Assembly: GCA_947594675.1 (NCBI GenBank)
Contig: CANQEF010000072.1
Location: 1-5,938, forward strand
Reading direction: 5' to 3'
From: an uncultured Bacilli bacterium
GTDB lineage: Bacteria > Bacillota_I > Bacilli_A > RF39 > UBA660
DNA: 5,938 nt
How positions within the stretch are numbered: the first letter of the stretch is position 1; every line of letters begins with the position of its first letter. Positions 1 through 5,771 of this stretch are shown piece after piece. The position numbers were made by a program, and so were the translations under genes. Below the pieces are notes generated by a model. That model saw nothing but the letters and a program-made list of their open reading frames with translations. It was not told the DNA's origin and searched no databases.

Positions 1-2
1 TT

Positions 3-26
3 ATATTAAAATTTTCATTTTAATAT
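3..26. repeat. AT-only perfect inverted repeat (10-bp arms, 4-nt loop)
   Basis: Positions 3-12 and 17-26 are perfect reverse complements separated by TTTC, so on the minus strand the loop reads GAAA, a GNRA-type tetraloop. The arms contain no G or C, so the hairpin is weak. On the plus strand it is followed by CTTTTTC, so it could end a plus-strand transcript entering from the left. On the minus strand it would sit in the leader of the next gene. A role is not established. Confidence 0.4.
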
Positions 27-46
27 CTTTTTCATTTAATATGACT

Positions 47-62
47 AGTTTTCCATAAAACT
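47..62. repeat. Short stem-loop AGTTTT-CCAT-AAAACT
   Basis: A 6-bp stem with a 4-nt loop lies in the gene-free stretch at the left edge. It is too weak and lacks a T-run for a convincing terminator on either strand. It may be part of the leader downstream of the promoter candidate at 78-106, or chance in AT-rich DNA. Confidence 0.2.
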
Positions 63-77
63 TTTCACACTATCTAA

Positions 78-106
78 AGTATACTCTTTTATATAATATA
101 AGTAAA
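78..106 (-). promoter_or_regulatory. Candidate sigma-A promoter for a gene beyond the left edge
   Basis: On the minus strand TTTACT (106-101, 4 of 6 matches to TTGACA) is followed by a 17-nt spacer and TATACT (83-78, 5 of 6 to TATAAT). It lies 37 nt after the stop of the last operon gene and points left, out of the window. No open reading frame of useful length starts between it and the edge, so any gene it serves begins outside. In DNA this AT-rich a chance match is possible. No GC-rich terminator was found between 78 and 143, so the upstream operon may read through. Confidence 0.4.
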
Positions 107-142
107 GTAATTAGAATATTACACTAAAATAAGAGTGTCTTT

Positions 143-931
143 TTACATTTTATCTTCTAATTTCTTTATTTTTTCCGCATCATTGACACCTTTCTTAACT
201 TTTTCTTTTACTTCTGTTTTTAGTCTATTAAGTTCTTCTTTAGTTTTAAGAAGGGAATTTTTAAAGGCATTAAATGCTTTGGAATTAGGAGATTTAATAG
301 TTGGGAAAGATTTAATCAAACGAATAGTTAAATTTGTATATTTTTGAAGTGATAGAGCAATCTCTTTCTTTATTTCTGAAGTAGCATCTTTTTTTATAAA
401 TTTATTAACATTAATTTCTAATCTAACCAATACTAATAAAGATAAGATAAAATCAGCTAGAAAAATAATAAATATTACAATAGCTATAACTTCAAGAGTA
501 GTAGAGTCTAATAGTTTTAAATAATTGTCTAAGATGGGATTAAGGACTTTCACAACAATTAAGCCACCTAAACCAAATAAAAGTGAATTAGCTAGACATA
601 CCCTACCCTCTATGTTAAATTTTTTGTTAGAATAATCCCACCAACGTAGTTTAAAAATTTTCTCTAGAATTAAACTAGTTAAATATTCAAGCAATGTACA
701 TATAAAGGCTGACATAACAAATAAAGTAAATAAATCATCTTCGTAATGGGATAATAAAAATATCATTACAACAGATGAAAAACCATAAATGGGAAGATAT
801 GGTCCAATTAAAAAGCCACGAGAAAAAGTAACTTTCTTCGTTAATAAACTTACATGAGTAATTTCAGCTAAATAACCAATTATAGAAAAAAACATAAATT
901 GTAAAAAAATATAACATAAATTATAAAACAT
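143..931 (-). CDS. Putative ABC transporter permease-like membrane protein (CmpB type, PF06541)
   Basis: This 262-aa integral membrane protein matches the family annotated as 'putative ABC-transporter permease' (ABC_trans_CmpB). The biochemical role of the family is unknown, and no ATPase partner is present here. Visible signatures are SRGFLIGPYLPIYG (about 37-50), EYLTSLILEKIFK (82-94) running into RWWDYSN (96-102), and FNIEGRVCL (105-113). About five hydrophobic segments are seen (5-21, 45-60, 66-90, 113-130, 146-170). Residues 175-262 form a hydrophilic Lys/Glu-rich tail, probably a cytoplasmic coiled coil. I chose ATG at 931 because GGTGA (941-937) lies 5 nt upstream; GTG at 943 or 940 would add three or four residues and would overlap or abut the ZIP stop. 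It is the last gene of the operon, 11 nt after the ZIP gene. It shows no truncation. Confidence 0.85.
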   Translation of the reverse strand: MFYNLCYIFLQFMFFSIIGYLAEITHVSLLTKKVTFSRGFLIGPYLPIYGFSSVVMIFLLSHYEDDLFTLFVMSAFICTLLEYLTSLILEKIFKLRWWDYSNKKFNIEGRVCLANSLLFGLGGLIVVKVLNPILDNYLKLLDSTTLEVIAIVIFIIFLADFILSLLVLVRLEINVNKFIKKDATSEIKKEIALSLQKYTNLTIRLIKSFPTIKSPNSKAFNAFKNSLLKTKEELNRLKTEVKEKVKKGVNDAEKIKKLEDKM

Positions 932-936
932 AATTA

Positions 937-941
937 TCACC
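937..941 (-). promoter_or_regulatory. Ribosome binding site GGTGA deciding the start at 931
   Basis: GGTGA pairs with the UCACC end of 16S rRNA and sits 5 nt before ATG 931, just after the stop of the upstream gene. Starts at GTG 943 or GTG 940 would have no properly spaced site. Confidence 0.6.
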
Positions 942-942
942 A

Positions 943-1695
943 CTAAAAGAAAAAAGCTATTATCATAATTAATATTCCAAGACTAATGCCAAGATAGGAA
1001 GTTTTCTTATCTTTACTTTGATGTATTCTAGGCATTAATTCTGAAATAACAATAAAAAGTAACATTCCTAAAGTTATTGAAAGAAGGGTTCCTAAAATAA
1101 GAGCATTGATAGTACTTATATTGAAAAAGAATAGTATTAGGCCACCTATAAAAGTAGAAAGTGAAACGAGTAATATAGAAAGAAGGGTTTTACTCATACT
1201 TTGATTACTCTGATAGAAGGCTCCGGTAATAACAATACCTAGTGGAATATTATGAAAACCAACTCCTAAGGTAATAGCTAAACCTAAAGATGTATTAGAT
1301 AAAATAGAAGAATAAACAGCCATTCCCTCTATTATATTATGAAGAACAATGGCTAAAGATGTAACAATTCCTATATGGACTAAATTGTTCTTTAACTGTT
1401 TAGTCGTCATTTTATTTTCTTCATGATCAGGAATAAGCGTATCTAATAATTTTAATATTATATAACCTAAGGATGTTGCTAGTAAGAAGATATAAATATA
1501 TTTTAAACCTAAATGCTCAATAATTTCTGGTAAAAGATCACTTATAATTAAACTTATTATTACACCAAAGGCTAAACCTATGGAAAAATCAACTACTTTC
1601 TGTTTTTTCTTAACTAAAAAGGCAATTAAAGCACCAATTATTATAAAAATTCCTAGAAGAAAAGTAGTTAATAATCCTAATTTAATACGATCCAT
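943..1695 (-). CDS. ZIP-family divalent metal transporter with altered TM5 site
   Basis: This 250-aa membrane protein of the ZIP family (ZupT/GufA-like; usual substrates Zn, Fe, Mn) has about eight hydrophobic segments. Family marks are SDLLPE (52-57), HNIIEGMA (119-126) in TM4, HNIPLG (148-153) in TM5 and SELMPR (218-223) in TM6. A His-poor loop (90-105) separates TM3 and TM4. The TM4 motif keeps H119, N120 and E123, but TM5 carries Leu152 where ZIP proteins usually have Glu (HNxPEG). That Glu normally bridges the two metals, so the site is probably mononuclear or selectivity is changed. ATG 1695 was chosen over TTG 1707 because GGAG (1705-1702) lies 6 nt upstream; the stop of uppP is then 1 nt away (TAATATG). 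Co-transcription with a Mn-dependent pyrophosphatase makes Mn supply an attractive but unproven role. Transport direction and metal cannot be read from sequence. Confidence 0.88.
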   Translation of the reverse strand: MDRIKLGLLTTFLLGIFIIIGALIAFLVKKKQKVVDFSIGLAFGVIISLIISDLLPEIIEHLGLKYIYIFLLATSLGYIILKLLDTLIPDHEENKMTTKQLKNNLVHIGIVTSLAIVLHNIIEGMAVYSSILSNTSLGLAITLGVGFHNIPLGIVITGAFYQSNQSMSKTLLSILLVSLSTFIGGLILFFFNISTINALILGTLLSITLGMLLFIVISELMPRIHQSKDKKTSYLGISLGILIMIIAFFF

Positions 1696-1696
1696 A

Positions 1697-2515
1697 TTAA
1701 ACTCCAAATATTAAAAAGCCAATTACTACTGCTGCTAAAAGAAGACGATAAATCATAAATATTTTAAAATTATGATTGTCTAGATATTTTAATAGACATT
1801 TAATACAAATTAATCCTACAATAAAAGATAAAAGAATACCTAAGATAAAAGTAGATGGAGCTTGGAAAATGATAGACCAAGTTTCTTTATCAATTAATTT
1901 TAAGATGACTGCTCCACAAACAACAGGAGCACTTAAATAGAATGAAAATTTAGCAGCATTTTCTCTTTCTATACCTAATAATCTTCCGGCAGCTATAGTT
2001 GTTCCACTACGAGAAAATCCTGGTATAAGTGCAAATACTTGACTACAACCAATAATTAAAGCATCTTTTAAAGTCATATCTTTTATTTTCTTATTACTGT
2101 TACTATATCTGTCTGCTAAGTAAATTATAATACCCATAAAAGCTAAAGCTAAAGCAATTACAACATAATTCTTACGAATAATATTTTCGATAGGCTCTTC
2201 AAATAAGACACCAACAATTGCGGCAGGAATGGTTGCTGCTACTAAGTACCAAAGAATCTTGCCATCTTTATCTTTAACACCTTTAGTAAATCCTTTAGTA
2301 ATCATTGTAATAAAGTCTTTGAAAAAGAAAACACCAATAGCTAGTAAAGTACCTAAATGAAGAGCTATATCAAATGTTAACTCCATATTAGCACTCATGC
2401 CCTTACCTATACCAAATAGATCTCTAAAAATTATTAAATGTGCTGATGATGATATCGGCAAAAATTCAGCAATTCCTTGAATTAATGATAATATAAATAC
2501 TGATAAAAAATTCAT
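1697..2515 (-). CDS. uppP: Undecaprenyl-diphosphatase UppP (BacA family)
   Basis: UppP removes a phosphate from undecaprenyl pyrophosphate (C55-PP) to give C55-P, the lipid carrier for peptidoglycan and other wall polymers, acting at the outer face of the membrane. Its loss usually causes bacitracin sensitivity. The 272-aa length is typical. Signature elements are all present: the (E/Q)xxxE motif as Q13-E17, FLPISSSAHL (18-27) with His27, and PGFSRSG (165-171) with the catalytic Arg169. Several hydrophobic helices lie between and after these motifs. ATG 2515 was chosen because AGGAG at 2529-2525 is 9 nt upstream; the ATG at 2524 directly abuts this site. The chosen start begins MNFL, as family members often do, and leaves 1 nt after the DUF368 stop instead of an 8-nt overlap. 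It is third gene of the operon and sits next to a C55-P translocase, a functionally matched neighbour. Confidence 0.95.
   Translation of the reverse strand: MNFLSVFILSLIQGIAEFLPISSSAHLIIFRDLFGIGKGMSANMELTFDIALHLGTLLAIGVFFFKDFITMITKGFTKGVKDKDGKILWYLVAATIPAAIVGVLFEEPIENIIRKNYVVIALALAFMGIIIYLADRYSNSNKKIKDMTLKDALIIGCSQVFALIPGFSRSGTTIAAGRLLGIERENAAKFSFYLSAPVVCGAVILKLIDKETWSIIFQAPSTFILGILLSFIVGLICIKCLLKYLDNHNFKIFMIYRLLLAAVVIGFLIFGV
1702..1705 (-). promoter_or_regulatory. Ribosome binding site GGAG for the ZIP gene, inside uppP
   Basis: GGAG lies within the last codons of uppP (Gly-Val-stop) and 6 nt before ATG 1695. It overlaps the alternative TTG start at 1707, which argues against that start and for ATG 1695. 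Confidence 0.65.
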
Positions 2516-2516
2516 T

Positions 2517-3383
2517 TTATTCATCTCCTAACTTATAACCAATAATTGTACCTACTCCAAGTAAAAATAAGCCAATTATTATTTGTAAAATACTTAATTT
2601 GAAACTTCCTAATTCATGATAAACGGAAACTGGTATTGCAATAATGCTTGAAAGTATAAAGCCTAAAACACCAAAATAAGTTTTTGCCTCATATTTTTTT
2701 AATAAAAACTCAATAAGTTTAGCAATTAAGACTATACCAATTAAAACACCAATTCCAAAAACTCCTAATATTATCAAATTAGAAACTATATTTTGCATAT
2801 GAGCTAAATTTTTAATAGTTGAAACGACTGGAAAATAGTAACCTAAAAGCATTAAAACTAATGAACCACTTACACCAGGAATAACCATAGTAGCGGCCGC
2901 TATTACTCCAACTAGTAGTAAAACTATGTAACCTGCAATATTTAAATTAGAAAAATTAGCTTGCTTAAAACCAGCAAATATTTCTGGTGCAAAAGCAAGT
3001 AACATTACTAATGAAAAAGTTAAAAACATAATTATATAACTTGATATTTGTTTTACTTCCTTTTTACCAATAACTTTTCTTTTCAAAAGAGGTATACCAC
3101 CTATTACTAAACCCATAAAGAAAAGCGTTGTTGGTATTGGAAAATGTTTAAAGCTACTATCAATTACACTACTCATTGTTAATATTGATAAGCCCATGCC
3201 TATAAAGACAGGTATTAAAAACTTAAGATTTTCCTTTAATTTAGAAAACAAGTGACTTATAGCTTTAATAAATTTTTCATATATTCCCAACGTTAAAGCA
3301 AGTGTTCCTCCACTAACACCAGGAATTATATTAGCTATTCCCATAATAAAACCCTTTATTACTAACAAAATTGATTCTTTCAT
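2517..3383 (-). CDS. popT: DUF368 polyprenyl-phosphate (C55-P) translocase, PopT-like
   Basis: This 288-aa polytopic membrane protein belongs to DUF368 (PF04018), one of two families shown to recycle undecaprenyl phosphate from the outer to the inner leaflet (PopT in Staphylococcus aureus; the other family is DedA/UptA). The N-terminal hallmark GFIMGIANIIPGVSGGTLAL spans 11-30, followed by GIYE (33-36). A second copy of the core, MVIPGVSGSLVLMLLGYY, lies at 166-183, so the protein has the internally duplicated architecture of this family. Many hydrophobic segments run through to about 284. Start ATG 3383 is preceded by AGGTGA (3392-3387), which overlaps the ppaC stop codon; the gap to ppaC is 7 nt. 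Immediate linkage to uppP, which makes the substrate on the outer face, strongly supports the role. Function is inferred from family membership. Confidence 0.88.
   Translation of the reverse strand: MKESILLVIKGFIMGIANIIPGVSGGTLALTLGIYEKFIKAISHLFSKLKENLKFLIPVFIGMGLSILTMSSVIDSSFKHFPIPTTLFFMGLVIGGIPLLKRKVIGKKEVKQISSYIIMFLTFSLVMLLAFAPEIFAGFKQANFSNLNIAGYIVLLLVGVIAAATMVIPGVSGSLVLMLLGYYFPVVSTIKNLAHMQNIVSNLIILGVFGIGVLIGIVLIAKLIEFLLKKYEAKTYFGVLGFILSSIIAIPVSVYHELGSFKLSILQIIIGLFLLGVGTIIGYKLGDE
2525..2529 (-). promoter_or_regulatory. Ribosome binding site AGGAG deciding the uppP start
   Basis: AGGAG ends immediately before ATG 2524, leaving no spacing for that codon, but is 9 nt before ATG 2515. It lies in the last codons of the DUF368 gene, consistent with translational coupling. 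Confidence 0.6.
2891..2902. repeat. 12-bp perfect GC-rich palindrome (contains a NotI site)
   Basis: TAGCGGCCGCTA is its own reverse complement and contains GCGGCCGC (2893-2900), unusual in such AT-rich DNA. It encodes an Ala-Ala-Ala run (162-164) just before the second IPGVSG motif of the DUF368 protein, so coding constraint may explain it. Confidence 0.6.
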
Positions 3384-3390
3384 AATTCAC

Positions 3391-5007
3391 CTAACTTTCT
3401 ATGATACTCATTATTTCTGGGACAATATGTTTTTTACGAGAAAGACATCCATCTATGAAGTAGCCTTCTTTTACTTTATTTTCATAAGCTATATCCATAA
3501 TATCTTTAGCTTTACTATTATATAAAACATAACTACCATTTTTAATTATATCTGTAACGTATAAAGCAACTAAAACATAGTTATTAGCCTCGGCCACTTC
3601 ATTTAAAACATCAACATATTCATCCATTTCTTTTTCAATATCATTAAAATTCATAGTAAAGAATTGTCCTATTGCAAATGTTTTATCATTAGTAGTATAT
3701 AGTTTATAGTCATTATATAGTACATCTTCCTTTGACATATCTTCTAAAGAAGTACCTGCTTTAAATAACTGCATACCATAATCTTTATAGTCAAATTCAA
3801 TTATTTGTGCTAAGTCATTAACTGCAGCAATATCCTTATTTGTTGTAGTTGGACTTTTTAATATTAATGTATCAGATAAAATTCCAGATATTAAAGCTCC
3901 TGCTATTTTATAAGGAATAGATATATTTCTTTCTTTAAACATAGTATAAACAATTGTACAAGTAGATCCTACAGCCATATTTCTAAAATTAATAGGATTA
4001 CTAGTAGTAATGCTGCCTAGATTATGATGATCAATTATTTCTAATATTTCTGCCTCTTCTATACCTTCAATACTCTGAGCTTTTTCATTATGATCAACTA
4101 AAATTACTTTTTTAGGCTTTTTTTCTGATAAATCTGTTATTTTTAGAAGTCCTAAACATTTATTTTTCTTATCAACTATAGGATAATTAGTATGTTTTAA
4201 TTTATTATTTATATCAATTACATTATCTACAAATTCTGTATCTTCAAATTTAATAGGATTAAAGCTACGTAACATTGTTTTTATATAATTAGTTAAGCCA
4301 ACTAATCTAGTAACATGATAGGTATCATAAGGTGTTCTTATTATATTTACCTTATTTTTTTTAGCTAATTCTATATGTTCTTTTTTTATTTCAGAATCTC
4401 CTGATAGAATTATCAATTTAACACTACTAAGAGCTGCATATTCGATAACACTATGACGATCTCCTACAATTAATATCATGTTATTATTTAGTTTAGTATT
4501 TTCAATAAAAGTTGTACTTCGGTAAGCAGCAACTATTAATTTACCAAGTATATCATCATCAAACTTTAAAATGGTCTCTCCTTTTAAAACTAATAATAAA
4601 TTATCATATGAAGTATATAAGTCTTCAATGTTTTCATTAATAAGTGTATGAGATAGGTCTTTAATTGTAATTAAACCAGTAAAAATATTGTCACTATTCA
4701 CAACAGGAAGACCAGTTAATCCTTCTTTTAGCATTAATTGATATCCTTCATAAATAGATGCAGTGTCTTTAATAAAAAAGCCTTTATGATAACCAATATC
4801 TTTTAGTTGTAGTTTAACATCATTTAAGTATCTAGGAGTATCCAATTTAAAATAATTTAAAGCAAAAGTTGTTTCTTTATTAATACTTCCAAGTATTCTA
4901 GCTTCTGTTTCTTCCCCTAATTCATTCTTTAAATAAGAAAGAGCAATAGCAGATAATACAGAGTCTGTATCAGGTTTTTTATGACCAAATATATATGTCT
5001 TACTCAT
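3391..5007 (-). CDS. ppaC: Manganese-dependent inorganic pyrophosphatase with CBS and DRTGG regulatory domains
   Basis: Family II (DHH) pyrophosphatase that hydrolyses cytosolic PPi to two phosphates using Mn or Co. At 538 aa it is the long regulated form: a split DHH catalytic domain with an insert of CBS (about 65-122), DRTGG (about 130-245) and a second CBS (about 250-297). Metal ligands match the Bacillus subtilis enzyme: H9, D13 and D15 in GHKKPDTDS, D305 in LVDHNE, H327-H328 in IIDHHN, and D379 in ILSDT. The C-terminal DHHA2 domain carries the substrate-binding SRKK motif (523-526). In characterised relatives the CBS pair binds adenine nucleotides (AMP/ADP inhibit, ATP or diadenosine polyphosphates activate), so activity here probably follows energy state. 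ATG 5007 is preceded by GAAGGAAG (5019-5012) 4 nt upstream, with AAGG cores at good spacing. It is the first gene of the operon, behind an extended -10 promoter, ending in TAG 7 nt before the DUF368 start. Confidence 0.95.
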   Translation of the reverse strand: MSKTYIFGHKKPDTDSVLSAIALSYLKNELGEETEARILGSINKETTFALNYFKLDTPRYLNDVKLQLKDIGYHKGFFIKDTASIYEGYQLMLKEGLTGLPVVNSDNIFTGLITIKDLSHTLINENIEDLYTSYDNLLLVLKGETILKFDDDILGKLIVAAYRSTTFIENTKLNNNMILIVGDRHSVIEYAALSSVKLIILSGDSEIKKEHIELAKKNKVNIIRTPYDTYHVTRLVGLTNYIKTMLRSFNPIKFEDTEFVDNVIDINNKLKHTNYPIVDKKNKCLGLLKITDLSEKKPKKVILVDHNEKAQSIEGIEEAEILEIIDHHNLGSITTSNPINFRNMAVGSTCTIVYTMFKERNISIPYKIAGALISGILSDTLILKSPTTTNKDIAAVNDLAQIIEFDYKDYGMQLFKAGTSLEDMSKEDVLYNDYKLYTTNDKTFAIGQFFTMNFNDIEKEMDEYVDVLNEVAEANNYVLVALYVTDIIKNGSYVLYNSKAKDIMDIAYENKVKEGYFIDGCLSRKKHIVPEIMSIIES

Positions 5008-5029
5008 CCTTCTTCCTTCTTTCTATAAA

Positions 5030-5038
5030 AGTATAACA
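5030..5038 (-). promoter_or_regulatory. Extended -10 promoter for the ppaC operon
   Basis: On the minus strand the sequence is TGTTATACT, i.e. TGn followed by TATACT (5 of 6 matches to TATAAT). No good -35 hexamer exists at 17 nt (a T-run from the preceding terminator lies there), which suits an extended -10 element. Transcription would start near 5023, leaving a leader of about 15 nt that is mostly the purine-rich ribosome binding site. It falls exactly between the HD-gene terminator and ppaC. Confidence 0.6.
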
Positions 5039-5050
5039 TATTTTTATGAT

Positions 5051-5076
5051 GAAAAAAAGAGTTTCAATAACTCTTT
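5051..5076 (-). terminator. Rho-independent terminator of the HD-domain gene
   Basis: On the minus strand AAAGAGTT (5076-5069), a 5-nt loop ATTGA (5068-5064) and AACTCTTT (5063-5056) form a perfect 8-bp stem continuing into TTTT (7 Ts in all). The TAA stop of the HD gene (5077-5075) overlaps the base of the stem. No T-run of that length follows on the plus strand, so it acts in one direction. It separates the HD gene from the ppaC operon. Confidence 0.85.
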
Positions 5077-5563
5077 ATCGATACTTAATAAAGTTAACTA
5101 CTATTAATAGTAAAAATGTTGTAGCAGCCTGTATTTGAGTTTTTGTTGTACTAAATCTTTCGTATATAGCAGCTATATCATCAATAAAATCAACTATCCA
5201 ACTTTCTAAATATAAAGGAGGTTTTAATCCTACTGGAAACATATGTTTAGAAATAATATCTTCTTGCTTTTTTGTAAGAAAAAAATATTTTTTGGCATTT
5301 GACAAAGCTATTTCAGGGTGTTTACGCCATTTATTTTTAGTATCTTCTAAAAAGAAGTCGTGAAGTAATGCTGCCTCGGTTACCTCTTTATAATTTAAAT
5401 GAATTGACTTTGTTACATTGAATGAAAAATAAGCTACTCTCATACAATGATCATATCTTGTTATACCATGATGTTCTATATTTTTTAACTTTTTAAATTC
5501 CTCATTATTAATAATGGGTTTTATTATTTTAAAGAATTCTTCATTATCATACTTATCAATCAT
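5075..5563 (-). CDS. HD-domain metal-dependent phosphohydrolase
   Basis: This 162-aa soluble protein of the HD superfamily probably hydrolyses a phosphoester (nucleotide or related substrate) using bound divalent metal. The exact substrate cannot be told. The ordered HD ligands are visible: His31/His32 and His39 (HHGITRYDH), His68-Asp69 (LLHDFF), His82 (KHPE), His107 (SKHMFP) and an Asp cluster at 125-129 (VDFIDD). Residues 146-158 form a hydrophobic stretch near the C-terminus, which could be a packing helix or a weak membrane contact; it is short for a transmembrane segment. ATG 5563 is preceded by AAGGAAG (5577-5571) with 7-nt spacing. The gene appears to be a single transcription unit with its own promoter candidate (5612-5641) and terminator. 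No link to the neighbouring operon beyond orientation is evident. Confidence 0.85.
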   Translation of the reverse strand: MIDKYDNEEFFKIIKPIINNEEFKKLKNIEHHGITRYDHCMRVAYFSFNVTKSIHLNYKEVTEAALLHDFFLEDTKNKWRKHPEIALSNAKKYFFLTKKQEDIISKHMFPVGLKPPLYLESWIVDFIDDIAAIYERFSTTKTQIQAATTFLLLIVVNFIKYR

Positions 5564-5611
5564 ATTTATTCTTCCTTACGTTATTAATTTTATGCAACTT
5601 ACTACCTATTT

Positions 5612-5641
5612 ATAATATCATATTCTTATATGAATATTCAA
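5612..5641 (-). promoter_or_regulatory. Promoter candidate for the HD-domain gene
   Basis: On the minus strand TTGAAT (5641-5636, 4 of 6) is followed by an 18-nt spacer and TATTAT (5617-5612, 5 of 6) with an extended TG at 5620-5619. Transcription from about 5605 would give a leader of about 42 nt. The 10-bp palindrome TGAATATTCA (5631-5640) covers the -35 hexamer and could be an operator. Other TATAAT-like strings lie upstream (e.g. around 5645 and 5663), but none has a better -35. Confidence 0.45.
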
Positions 5642-5666
5642 ATTATAATAGATATCTTTAATTATA

Positions 5667-5683
5667 TTGACATTTTTTTGACA
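5667..5683 (+). promoter_or_regulatory. Two consensus TTGACA hexamers 11 bp apart
   Basis: TTGACA occurs at 5667-5672 and 5678-5683 on the plus strand, about one helical turn apart. The second has TTTAAA at 5701-5706 after a 17-nt spacer as a weak -10 (4 of 6). A transcript from here would run antisense to the WFxRGG gene end. Alternatively the pair reads TGTCAA twice on the minus strand and is a protein-binding site. Evidence is pattern only. Confidence 0.25.
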
Positions 5684-5727
5684 GAAAATTACTTATTTAT
5701 TTTAAAACTTTTTCTTTATTATTTCAA

Positions 5728-5759
5728 GTGAATTTTTTGTAATGTGAATTTTTTGTAAG
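5728..5759. repeat. Tandem repeat, two 16-bp units
   Basis: GTGAATTTTTTGTAAT (5728-5743) is followed directly by GTGAATTTTTTGTAAG (5744-5759), identical at 15 of 16 positions. It lies 13 nt past the stop of the partial gene at the right edge. Each unit carries a run of six T, so this may be replication slippage or a repeated binding site. No hairpin terminator for the partial gene is apparent in this region. Confidence 0.8.
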
Positions 5760-5771
5760 GAAGAAAACTGG

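Noticed and set aside
123..140. ACACT...AGTGT hairpin as operon terminator
   Set aside because: The stem is only 5 bp with an 8-nt loop and is followed by AATATTCT rather than a T-run.
135..347. Plus-strand open frame of 70 codons
   Set aside because: It is antisense to the 3' end of the CmpB-type gene and its Phe/Ser/Leu-rich product mirrors the Lys/Glu-rich coding of the real gene. No ribosome binding site was seen.
5008..5050. Riboswitch or long leader ahead of ppaC
   Set aside because: Only about 43 nt separate ppaC from the HD terminator, and the predicted leader is about 15 nt, too short for any known riboswitch.
5569..5765. 11-bp inverted repeat (5569-5579 and 5755-5765, TTCTTCCTTAC/GTAAGGAAGAA) flanking the intergenic region, suggesting a small mobile element
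   Set aside because: The left copy is simply the Shine-Dalgarno region of the HD gene, the arms are short, and no target-site duplication is seen; chance sharing of a purine-rich string is more likely.
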